This document shows positions 48,623-55,915 of a DNA stretch of 64,000 nucleotides, one piece after another. Numbering within the stretch: position 1 is the stretch's first letter; each line of letters begins with the position of its first letter. The notes below the pieces were generated by a model. It worked only from the letters and a program-made list of their open reading frames with translations, made no database searches and was not told the DNA's origin. This DNA comes from Actinomadura coerulea (GTDB taxonomy: Bacteria; Actinomycetota; Actinomycetes; Streptosporangiales; Streptosporangiaceae), in contig NZ_JACHMQ010000001.1 in the NCBI RefSeq assembly GCF_014208105.1, positions 2,108,001 to 2,172,000 on the forward strand, in the 5' to 3' direction. Made by a program: the position numbers and the translations under genes.

Positions 48623-49018
48623 TCAGCCTCCCGGGGCCGGGACCACGACGGTCCCGGTCGCGGTGACCGCGACGATCGGCTCGGGCAGCGCCTCGGCCGC
48701 CGACTCGCCCTTGTCGGGGCGGCCCCGGCACACCACGCGGGCCTCGAAGTCCATCACGCGGCTGCGGGTGCCGGCGCGGGCCAGCACGGCGGTGGTCTCC
48801 AGGACGTCCCCGGCCCGGACCGGCGCGCGGAACTGCACGTCGGAGTAGGACGCGAACAGGCCCTCGTCGCCGTCGGTACGGACGCACAGCTCCGTGGCGA
48901 CGTCCCCGAAGAGGCCCAGCACGTAGGCGCCGTCGACCAGGTCGCCGGCGTAGTGGGCGTGCGAGTAGGGGATGTAGCGGCGGTGGGTGACGGTCAGTCC
49001 CTCACGGGGGTCGCTCAC
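48623..49018 (-). CDS. kal: 3-aminobutyryl-CoA ammonia-lyase, hotdog fold
   Basis: A 131-residue hotdog-fold protein. In the lysine fermentation pathway Kal removes ammonia from L-3-aminobutyryl-CoA to give crotonyl-CoA. Seen: RYIPYSHAHYAGDLVDGAYVLGLFGDVATEL, with the active-site loop HAHYAGDLVDGA and central helix, and VQFRAPVRAGDVLE. Length and pattern match Kal rather than general thioesterases, and its place in one operon with kamE and kamD settles the assignment. GTG at 49018 overlaps the kamE stop (GTGA). Cytoplasmic. Confidence rests on both sequence and context. Confidence 0.85.
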   Translation of the reverse strand: MSDPREGLTVTHRRYIPYSHAHYAGDLVDGAYVLGLFGDVATELCVRTDGDEGLFASYSDVQFRAPVRAGDVLETTAVLARAGTRSRVMDFEARVVCRGRPDKGESAAEALPEPIVAVTATGTVVVPAPGG

Positions 49019-49854
49019 TCTTCCTCCATGGTCGTGGACCCGTGCTCGCCGGGCAGCAGGGCGTGCACGAGGTAGCTGGCGACCTCGGCGGGCGTCGTGC
49101 CCTTGCCGAAGATGCGGTCGACGCCGAGGTCGTCCTCGGTGACGGTGTCGAAGCGGGGGCCGCCGACGACCAGCAGGGGCCGCCCCATGCCCCCGGCCAC
49201 CGCGGTCGGGTACTCGGCGTGGAACGCCGCGGCCATCTGCTTGGTGTTGTGCAGGTGGGCGTTGCGCTGGGTGACGACCTGTGACACCAGGACCGCGTCG
49301 GCGTTCTCGGCCTTGGCGCGCTCCACCAGCTCCTCGACCGTGACCTGGGCGCCCATGTTGACGACCTGGATCTCCCGGTAGTACTCCAGGCCCTTCTCCC
49401 CCGCGAAGCCCTTGACGTTGAGGATCGCGTCGATCCCGACGGTGTGCGCGTCGGTACCGATGCACGCCCCGACGACGACCAGCCGCCGGTTCAGCGCCTC
49501 GCGGATCGCCAGGTTCACCTCCTGCGACGACAGCAGCGGGTAGGCGCGCTCCTCCGGGACGGGGATGGAGGCGTAGTCGATGAGGTGCCGCACCTTGCCG
49601 TACACGATGAAGAAGGTGAAGTCGGGCCCCATCGGCTTGGCGTGGACGACGCTGGCCGGGTCCAGGCCCATCTTCCCGGCGAGCTGCAACGCGGCCGCCT
49701 CGGCGCGCTTGCCGGCGGGGACGGGAAGCGTGAACGACATCTGCACCATGCCGTCGCCCGTGGTGTCGCCGTAGGGGCGGATCACCTGCCGGGTGTCGGC
49801 GGGCTCGGCGGGGGCCTGGGTCCCGGTACCGGTTCCGGGGCTCTCGACCGTCAT
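49015..49854 (-). CDS. kamE: Lysine 5,6-aminomutase beta subunit (B12-binding)
   Basis: A 279-residue subunit. The cobalamin-binding D-x-H-x-x-G motif is D135-A-H137-T-V-G140 in ACIGTDAHTVGIDAI, and K148 in ILNVKGFAGEKG is the expected Schiff-base lysine for pyridoxal phosphate. An N-terminal dimerisation part has GDGMVQMSFTLP, and the C-terminal Rossmann domain ends with RIFGKGTTPAEVA. With KamD it shifts the terminal amino group of D-lysine or beta-lysine to C5, using adenosylcobalamin. ATG at 49854 overlaps the kamD stop (ATGA). Both cofactor sites look intact. Confidence 0.94.
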   Translation of the reverse strand: MTVESPGTGTGTQAPAEPADTRQVIRPYGDTTGDGMVQMSFTLPVPAGKRAEAAALQLAGKMGLDPASVVHAKPMGPDFTFFIVYGKVRHLIDYASIPVPEERAYPLLSSQEVNLAIREALNRRLVVVGACIGTDAHTVGIDAILNVKGFAGEKGLEYYREIQVVNMGAQVTVEELVERAKAENADAVLVSQVVTQRNAHLHNTKQMAAAFHAEYPTAVAGGMGRPLLVVGGPRFDTVTEDDLGVDRIFGKGTTPAEVASYLVHALLPGEHGSTTMEEE

Positions 49855-51473
49855 GCGGGCACCTCCTGGTCGGCGGCGATGGATCGGGCGGCGTGGGGGT
49901 CCTCGGTGTCGAGGATCTCGATGGCGGGATTGAAGTACCCGTCGGCGCGCGTGACGACGCCGTCCAGGCCCTTGCCGCCGTCGGCGGGGCGGCGGGTGAC
50001 GCCGAACGTGCCCTCGGCGATGGCCTCGAGCAGTCCGTCGTCGGCGATGCGCTCCAGCAGCTCCACCGACTCCGACAGCACCTGCTTGGCGCGCTGGACG
50101 AGCATCCCGTCCGGGCGGGGCATGAAGTCCTCGGAGAGGTTCCCGCAGGCGTCCCGGACGTAGCGGACGTTCTCCAGCGCCAGGTCGCGGTCCGACAGCC
50201 AGGGGGTGTGGATGCCCTCGGTCATCATCCCGATCAGGATGATCGACTGCCCGGTCAGCACGCCGGCGAGGTTGAAGAACGCGTCCAGCAGGTAGCCGGC
50301 GAAGATGTTGCCGGTCATGTGCTTGGTCGGCGGCATGTACTTCAGCGGCGCGCCTGGGAACAGCTCCCGGACGAGCTGGGCGTGCGCCAGCTCCATCCGG
50401 AACGACTCGGGGATCGCCGGGTTGATCTCGAAGGCGTGGCCGAGGCCGAGCTGGTCGTCGGCCAGGCCCGCCTCGTGCCCGAACCGCTCGTTCAGCAGCT
50501 GGCTGACCACCACGGTGTGCGCGGCGTCGACGGCGTCGGCGGTGGTGAGGTAGTTGTCCTCGCCGGTGTTGATGACGATGCCGGCGCGGGCGTGGATCTG
50601 CCGGGAGAACCGCTGGTCGATGAAGGTGCGGCGGGGGTTGATGTCGCGGAAGATGATGCCGTACATGCAGTCGTTCAGCATCATGTCCAGGCGCTCCAGC
50701 CCGGCCAGCGTCGCGATCTCCGGCATGCACAGCCCGGAGGCGTAGTTCGTCAGCCGCACGTACCGGCCGAGCTCGCGGGAGACGTCGTCCAGGGCCGCGC
50801 GCATCAGCCGGAAGTTCTCCCGGGTGGCGTAGGTGCCGGCGTAGCCCTCCCGGGTGGCGCCCTCGGGCACGAAGTCCAGCAGCGACTGCCCGGTGGAGCG
50901 GATCACCGCGACGACGTCGGCGCCCTCGCGCGCGGCGGCCTGCGCCTGCGGGATGTCCTCGTAGATGTCGCCGGTCGCCACGATCAGGTAGACCAGCGGC
51001 CGCGGCGGGTCGGCCCGGTCGGGGGTGGGCAGTTCGGCCAGCAGCCGGTCGCGCTCGGCGCGGCGCCGGTCGATGCGCGCCATGCCGCCGCGGGCCGCCT
51101 CGCCCGCGGCCTTGCGGGCGTGCTCGGCCTCGGTGCCCGCCGGCAGCCGGAACGACACCCGCCCCCGGGCCGCGGCGCGGGCCAGGTCGTCCAGGGAGCC
51201 GTGCGGGCCGGCCAGCAGCGCGTCCCACACCGGCAGGGCGAGCCCGTGCTCCAGGCCGACCTGGTCGCGGACGGCGTCGGCGAGGTGGTTGGCCCAGGGC
51301 CGCCCCTCATCGTCGGCGCCGGTCAGTCCCGCCAGCCGCAGCAGCGCCCGCTCGACCGAGACGGTGGTGTGGGAGCGGGCCATGTCGATGATGGGTTCGG
51401 CGGCCCGGGCGGCCAGGCGCCGGGCGGTGCGCACCGCCTCCGGGTCGAGGTCCAGCTTTCCCTGCGGCGCCAT
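49851..51473 (-). CDS. kamD: Lysine 5,6-aminomutase alpha subunit
   Basis: A 540-residue TIM-barrel subunit, the substrate-, PLP- and adenosyl-binding partner of KamE. Recognisable family stretches are YLIVATGDIYEDIPQAQAAA, ADVVAVIRSTGQSLLDFVP, GTYATRENFRLMR, YASGLCMPEIATLAG and KYMPPTKHMTGNIF. The length is that of known KamD proteins. ATG at 51473 follows AGGGGAGA. It is the first gene of the kamD-kamE-kal operon; the promoter gap holds nested inverted repeats at 51546-51600. Such enzymes are best known from lysine-fermenting Clostridia, so their place in an aerobic actinomycete chromosome is noteworthy. Confidence 0.95.
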   Translation of the reverse strand: MAPQGKLDLDPEAVRTARRLAARAAEPIIDMARSHTTVSVERALLRLAGLTGADDEGRPWANHLADAVRDQVGLEHGLALPVWDALLAGPHGSLDDLARAAARGRVSFRLPAGTEAEHARKAAGEAARGGMARIDRRRAERDRLLAELPTPDRADPPRPLVYLIVATGDIYEDIPQAQAAAREGADVVAVIRSTGQSLLDFVPEGATREGYAGTYATRENFRLMRAALDDVSRELGRYVRLTNYASGLCMPEIATLAGLERLDMMLNDCMYGIIFRDINPRRTFIDQRFSRQIHARAGIVINTGEDNYLTTADAVDAAHTVVVSQLLNERFGHEAGLADDQLGLGHAFEINPAIPESFRMELAHAQLVRELFPGAPLKYMPPTKHMTGNIFAGYLLDAFFNLAGVLTGQSIILIGMMTEGIHTPWLSDRDLALENVRYVRDACGNLSEDFMPRPDGMLVQRAKQVLSESVELLERIADDGLLEAIAEGTFGVTRRPADGGKGLDGVVTRADGYFNPAIEILDTEDPHAARSIAADQEVPA

Positions 51474-51545
51474 TGCCGTCTCCCCTCACGCGGCCGCCCC
51501 TCTCAGGCCGGTCCTAACAATCATCCTTCATACCGAGTTCTCTAC

Positions 51546-51600
51546 GGGAGATCTTCCGGTACGGACACCGTATTCCACAAGAACTACCACCAGATCTCCC
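51546..51600. promoter_or_regulatory. Nested inverted repeats upstream of kamD
   Basis: GGGAGATCT (51546-51554) pairs with AGATCTCCC (51592-51600); between them lies TACGG-ACA-CCGTA (51560-51572). A further pair GTCACCT/AGGTGAC is at 51643-51663. The gap 51474-51746 separates kamD from the divergent DUF4239 gene, so either or both could be controlled here. No B12-box was found. Confidence 0.45.
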
Positions 51601-51746
51601 CACCTTCCGTCGGCGGGCAGCCCCATCTTCCCTCTCCGAGCGGTCACCTCACCGCCAGGTGACGGTCTGCGAAAACCCATCCCGCAACGACTCTGAGTAA
51701 AGCTATGCTCACCGCTGGTCATGGACGGACCGATTCCGGGAGGGGC

Positions 51747-52514
51747 ATGATCTTTTATTTCGCGGCCGCGGCCTGCGCCGTCGGCGTGGTCATCGTGGCG
51801 AGCCGGCTGGTACGGAACACGCGCGGGACCGTGGACGACGCCGCCCCCGACGGCGCCACCTCCTCCCATACCGGGGCGATGCTGTCCGCGCTGTTCCTGC
51901 TGGCGTTCGCCATCGCCATCGTCGTGCCGTGGACCACGTCGGACGCCGCCCGCTCCAACACCTACACCGAGAGCCAGGCGATCGCCGAGGCGTACTGGGC
52001 CGCCCAGCGCCTCCCGGCGGCCGACGCGCGGCGCGTCCAGGACGGGCTCATCGCCTACGTCGAACTCGTGCGCGGCCCCGAGTGGCGGCTGATGAAGAAC
52101 GGCCGCCTCACCTCCCGCGGCTGGGCCGACCTCGACCGGCTGCGCCGCGAGGTCATCGCCGTCCAGGCCGGCACCGACGAGGCCAAGGACGCCCGCAGCG
52201 CCGTCCTGGACCACCTCGGCGAGATCTCCGCGGCGCGGAGGCAGCGCGCCATGGACGCCCGGACGACGCCGCCCGCCGGCCTGCTCGGCGTCACCCTCGT
52301 CACCGGTGTCGTCGTCCTGCTGCTGCCCTTCCTCGCGGGCGCGCGCCCGCGCGGCATGGCGCTGGTGCCGCTGTCGCTGATGGCGGCGCTGCTCGCCGCC
52401 GGGGCCTACCTCACCGTCGACGTCTCCCACGTCTTCACCGGCGCCCTCGCCGTCGGGCCCGAGGCGTTCACCGGCCTGCACGCCGACCTGCTGCGCATCG
52501 CGGGAGGCGGCTGA
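51747..52514 (+). CDS. DUF4239 (bestrophin-like) membrane protein
   Basis: A 255-residue protein with four transmembrane segments: near 3-20, 46-65, 177-196 and 206-225, in two pairs separated by a helical soluble region with WAAQRLPAADARRVQDGLIAYVELV. This is the layout of DUF4239 proteins, called bestrophin-like by fold but without proven channel activity. GGGAGGGGC precedes the ATG at 51747. Its stop shares one base with the start of the next gene (TGATG), so both are translated together. Function unknown. Confidence 0.8.
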   Translation: MIFYFAAAACAVGVVIVASRLVRNTRGTVDDAAPDGATSSHTGAMLSALFLLAFAIAIVVPWTTSDAARSNTYTESQAIAEAYWAAQRLPAADARRVQDGLIAYVELVRGPEWRLMKNGRLTSRGWADLDRLRREVIAVQAGTDEAKDARSAVLDHLGEISAARRQRAMDARTTPPAGLLGVTLVTGVVVLLLPFLAGARPRGMALVPLSLMAALLAAGAYLTVDVSHVFTGALAVGPEAFTGLHADLLRIAGGG

Positions 52515-53158
52515 TGCGCCGCCGCCCCGCCCCGACCGCCGGGGCCCGGCGGGCCCGCGCCCTGCCGGTGCGCGCACCGGCGCTCCGCAGGCCGACGCGC
52601 CGGACGCTGCCGGGCCTCGCCCTGCCCGCGCTGACACTGCCCACCGTGCTGCTCGGCCTCCCCGCCGCCGCGCACGCCGACCCGACGCCGACGCCCCTGA
52701 TCAGCCTGTGCGTCGACATCGAGATCGGCACCGGTTCCGCCGACGGCTGCGAGCCCCCGGACACCGCCCCGCCACCGCCCCCGCAGGAGCCGCCCCCCGG
52801 CACCCCCGAACCGCCGGAGCCGCCGCCGCCTCCACAGGCTCCGCCGGAGCCGCCGCCGAAACCAGCGCCTCCCGCTCCCCCGGCGCCCGAACCGCCGGCC
52901 CCGGCCCCGCCGCCGGCGGCGGCCCCGAAGCCGCGGCCCGCGCCCGACGCGCCCCGCGCGCCGGTCCCGCCTCCGCGCACGCGCCCCGAACCGGCACCGC
53001 CCAAGAAGGCCAAGAAGCCCGCACCGGTGCGGGCGCACGCGGCACCCCGCCCGAAGAAGGCACCCCCGCAGCGCCGCGACCCGCTGCGCTCCTCACTCGT
53101 GCTGGTCGTCATCGCCGTCGTCATCAGCGCCGGCACCGCCATCGCCTTCGCCCACTGA
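52514..53158 (+). CDS. Proline-rich protein with C-terminal membrane anchor
   Basis: A 214-residue protein. After a basic start, a hydrophobic segment LPALTLPTVLLGLPAAAHADP (positions 36-56) looks like a signal peptide with an AHA-D cleavage site. Then come two Cys in SLCVDIEIGTGSADGCEPP, about 100 residues of Pro/Glu/Ala repeats turning into a Lys/Arg/Pro segment, and a last hydrophobic helix SLVLVVIAVVISAGTAIAF. It would sit outside the membrane, anchored at its C-terminus, spanning part of the wall. Coupled to the DUF4239 gene by TGATG. No enzymatic domain; a structural or surface role is possible. Confidence 0.65.
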   Translation: MRRRPAPTAGARRARALPVRAPALRRPTRRTLPGLALPALTLPTVLLGLPAAAHADPTPTPLISLCVDIEIGTGSADGCEPPDTAPPPPPQEPPPGTPEPPEPPPPPQAPPEPPPKPAPPAPPAPEPPAPAPPPAAAPKPRPAPDAPRAPVPPPRTRPEPAPPKKAKKPAPVRAHAAPRPKKAPPQRRDPLRSSLVLVVIAVVISAGTAIAFAH

Positions 53159-53335
53159 GCCCGACCGCCGCCCGGCCCGCGGATCGCGCACGGCGTCGCC
53201 CGGCTCGCCTCCGCGCTGGTCGCCTCCCAGCACGGGACGCTGGAGGACACCGCCGACGGAGTCATGGCCCTGCTGTCCGACCAGCGGGGCCACGACGACA
53301 TCGCGCTGCTCCTGATCCGCCCCGGCGGGCCCTGA
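53159..53335 (+). pseudogene. C-terminal relic of a PP2C/SpoIIE-type phosphatase
   Basis: Directly after the previous stop the same frame stays open for 58 codons. Its last part, from RIAHGVARLASALVA to GHDDIALLLIRPGGP, has the end pattern of actinomycete SpoIIE phosphatases: a helix that ends each PP2C domain, then the metal-binding DDIALL strand (Asp-Asp) before the C-terminus. No start codon, no upstream PP2C motifs and only about 50 residues remain, so this is the tail of a deleted gene. It marks a deletion or rearrangement point between the two halves of the lysine cluster. Confidence 0.7.
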
Positions 53336-53341
53336 CCCGCC

Positions 53342-54673
53342 CTACAGGCCGGGGATCTCGTGGTTGCGGAACGCGTCCACGAAGTAGGTGTGGTCCTCCC
53401 GGACGATCTCGGCGTACTCGGTGCCGAACGCCACCATCGCCTCCACGAACGCCGACTCGTCCGGGCCGATCACCGCGTCGATGGCGTCCTCGACCTGGAA
53501 CCCGACCAGGGTGTGGTCGGAGTCGGTGTCGGACACGCAGTGCACCTTGGCGGTGGCGCGGCCCAGGTCGTCCAGCACCGACAGCATGTCCTCGGGCTCG
53601 GTGAGGCCGCTCCAGTCCAGGTCCTCCTCGTAGGGCGACAGCTCCTGCACGACGTAGCCGACGCCGCCGATGCGGGTGTGGCCGAGCCACGGGTCGCTGT
53701 TGGCCTGCAGCGCGCGCCGCGACACGGCGGTGCGGTGCCCGTGGTGCTGGAAGTACTCGCGGATGCGGGGGTCGTCGACGACCCGGCTGGCGGCGGCGAC
53801 GTTGCCCTGCTTCATCGACAGGACGACATCGTTCTCCAGCGCCTGGGTGTTGCCCTCGACGAGGATGTTGTAGGCCGACAGGCCCGCGGAGCCGATGCCG
53901 AACCCGGACGCGCCGACGATGTCCTTGATCTCATAGGTGAGGCTGCCGAAGCGCTTCTCGTGCGGGATCGTCTTGAGGTACTCGGCGTAGGCGGCCTCGA
54001 CCTCGGCGCGCTCGGCGTCGTCCAGCCGGCGGACGCCGGGGCGGTCGCGGAACCGGCGTTCGGCACCGGACACGACGGTCATGCCCTCCAGCAGCCCGGT
54101 CCGGGTGCCGCCCATCGCGGCGACCAGCACGTCGCGGACGTAGCCGTCGGTGGTGTCGAGCGTCAGCGCGAACTTCTCGTCGCCCTCGTGCGCGGCGAAC
54201 CTGCGGACCTGGTCGACGTAGGCGCGCACGTAGGTCTCGATGAGCCGGCGGATGTCGGCGTCGGAGATCGCCTTCTGCCACGCCAGCAGCGCCAGGCTGG
54301 CGACCAGCCGCTTGACGTCCCAGGTGAAGTGGCCGACGTAGGCCTCGTCGTAGTCGTTGACGTCGAAGACGAAGACGCCGTCGTCGTTCATGTAGGTGCC
54401 GAAGTTCTGCGCGTGCAGGTCGCCCTGGATCCACACGCGGGACGTGCGCTCGTCGGCCCACGGGTCGTCGTCGTGCACGATGTCGGCGTAGAACAGGCAG
54501 GCGCTGCCCCGGTAGAACGCGAACGGGTCGGAGGCCATCTTGCGGAAGCGGCGGCGGAACTCGGCGGGGCTGCGCTCCATCAGGTCCGAGAACGCGTCGA
54601 CCAGGACGTCGACGATCTGCGCCTGGCGCTCCTTGGGATCCCGCCCGCGCAGTTCCTCGGTGATGATCGCCAT
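53342..54673 (-). CDS. DUF2252 family protein
   Basis: A 443-residue cytoplasmic protein of the DUF2252 family, related in fold to aminoglycoside phosphotransferases/kinases. Typical parts are FRRRFRKMASDPFAFYRGSA, the metal or phosphate loop WIQGDLHAQNFGTY, VFDVNDYDEAYVGHFTWDVKRL with the DFG-like DxND, and a later KQGNVAAAS. ATG at 54673 follows GAGGGAGA; an in-frame ATG at 54730 overlaps the kdd stop (ATGA) and would add 19 residues. Either way it is co-transcribed with kdd, which hints at a link with lysine breakdown products. Substrate unknown. Confidence 0.85.
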   Translation of the reverse strand: MAIITEELRGRDPKERQAQIVDVLVDAFSDLMERSPAEFRRRFRKMASDPFAFYRGSACLFYADIVHDDDPWADERTSRVWIQGDLHAQNFGTYMNDDGVFVFDVNDYDEAYVGHFTWDVKRLVASLALLAWQKAISDADIRRLIETYVRAYVDQVRRFAAHEGDEKFALTLDTTDGYVRDVLVAAMGGTRTGLLEGMTVVSGAERRFRDRPGVRRLDDAERAEVEAAYAEYLKTIPHEKRFGSLTYEIKDIVGASGFGIGSAGLSAYNILVEGNTQALENDVVLSMKQGNVAAASRVVDDPRIREYFQHHGHRTAVSRRALQANSDPWLGHTRIGGVGYVVQELSPYEEDLDWSGLTEPEDMLSVLDDLGRATAKVHCVSDTDSDHTLVGFQVEDAIDAVIGPDESAFVEAMVAFGTEYAEIVREDHTYFVDAFRNHEIPGL

Positions 54674-54726
54674 GCTCTCTCCCTCGATGATCGGACGGGT
54701 CCCCGCCGCGGCCGGGATGGTTCCGG

Positions 54727-55779
54727 TCATTCTGCCGAATCGGCACCGGTCCGGGAGGTGAACAGCGCACGCACGGCGGGTTCCGACCGCACCAGGCCGA
54801 GGGCGGTCTCGGCGTGCCCGGGGACGTAGCCGTTCCCGATGAGCATCGTGACGTCGGCGGCCAGCCCCTCGGCGCCGAGCGCGGCGGCCGGGAACGAGGT
54901 CGCCATCGAGAAGAACACCACGGTGCCGCCGGGCGCGGTGGCGAGGATCGCGCCGTGCTCGCAGCCCGGCACGTCCACGCACACGACGGTGACGTCGGCC
55001 GGCTCGCCGACGGCCGCCGCGACCGCCACCGGGTCGCGGGCGTCGGCGCGCACGACGGCGTCGGCCAGGCCCGAGGCCGCCAGCCGCTCCTCCTCCTCCG
55101 CGGTGGGCACCAGCCCGATCACGCGGGACGCGCCGGCGCGGCGGGCGGCGGCCATCGACAGGCAGCCGCTCTTGCCGGCCGCGCCCAGCACCAGCACGAC
55201 GGGGCCGTCCTCGCGCGCCGACACGACGCGGTGGGTGAGGGCGGGCGCGCCGCACACGTCCATGACGGCGAGGGCCAGCGGAACCGGCAGGTCGTCGGGC
55301 AGGACGGCGGCGATGGAGCGCGCGAACAGGATCGCGTGGCCCCGCGCCGGCACCTGCTCGGACCGACCGTCCCACTCCGCGAGCCCGTCGGTGACGGCCA
55401 GCGGGGTGAGGGTGAGGGACACCAGGGTGGCGACGCGGTCGCCGGGCTTCAGGCCGAGCGGCGAGTCCGGCCCGGCCTCCTCGACCACGCCGACGAGCAT
55501 GCCGCCCGATCCGGTCACCGGGTTGTGCATCTTGCCGCGCCGGCCGATGATCCGCAGCACCTCGGCGCGGATCGCGTCCGGGTCGCCGCCGTGCGCGGTG
55601 TGCAACTGGCGGTAGGACGCGGCGTCCAGGTTGAGGCGCTCGACGCCGATCCGCACCTCGTCCGGCCGGATCCGCGGGTCGGGATCCAGCCGCAGCGCGG
55701 CCTGCGGCAGGACGCCCGCGGGCTCCAGCACCCGGTGCAGCCCGACCGCCGTGCCCGTCCCGCCTCCGGTCATCGCCAT
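54727..55779 (-). CDS. kdd: L-erythro-3,5-diaminohexanoate dehydrogenase
   Basis: A 350-residue NAD-dependent enzyme that oxidises 3,5-diaminohexanoate to 5-amino-3-oxohexanoate with loss of ammonia. Seen: RLDPDPRIRPDEVRIGVERLNLDAAS, HNPVTGSGGMLVG (substrate region), and a Rossmann domain VVLVLGAAGKSGCLSMAAARRAGA followed by VTVVCVDVPGCEHGA. This order and length match Kdd rather than ordinary zinc dehydrogenases. ATG at 55779 follows AAGGG; ATG at 55773 is possible. It is divergent from the kamA-like gene and its stop overlaps a possible start of the DUF2252 gene. Confidence 0.88.
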   Translation of the reverse strand: MAMTGGGTGTAVGLHRVLEPAGVLPQAALRLDPDPRIRPDEVRIGVERLNLDAASYRQLHTAHGGDPDAIRAEVLRIIGRRGKMHNPVTGSGGMLVGVVEEAGPDSPLGLKPGDRVATLVSLTLTPLAVTDGLAEWDGRSEQVPARGHAILFARSIAAVLPDDLPVPLALAVMDVCGAPALTHRVVSAREDGPVVLVLGAAGKSGCLSMAAARRAGASRVIGLVPTAEEEERLAASGLADAVVRADARDPVAVAAAVGEPADVTVVCVDVPGCEHGAILATAPGGTVVFFSMATSFPAAALGAEGLAADVTMLIGNGYVPGHAETALGLVRSEPAVRALFTSRTGADSAE

Positions 55780-55843
55780 GCCGCCCTTCTCCCAACATCG
55801 AGGTGATTTACGCAAGATATCCAGGACACCCCTGGTTTCATCG

Positions 55844-55880
55844 AAAGTCTTCCCGTAACGTCGGCGGCACACAAGACTTT
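55844..55880. promoter_or_regulatory. Inverted repeat in the kdd-kamA divergent gap
   Basis: AAAGTCTT (55844-55851) and AAGACTTT (55873-55880) are perfect 8-bp arms 21 nt apart; CCAGG-N5-CCTGG lies nearby at 55821-55835. The 136-nt gap is AT-richer than the genes around it and must hold both promoters. Operator role inferred. Confidence 0.45.
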
Positions 55881-55915
55881 TATGCGATCAATGTGAGGCG
55901 AGGAGGCGGTCGACG

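Noticed and set aside
51474..51746. Cobalamin riboswitch for the B12-dependent kamDE genes
   Set aside because: No B12-box or the usual long folded leader was found; only inverted repeats are present.
55882..55896. Four-codon uORF (MRSM) before the KamA-like gene
   Set aside because: The ATG more likely belongs to a -10 region (TATGCGAT) and no hairpin follows, unlike the leader at 32532.
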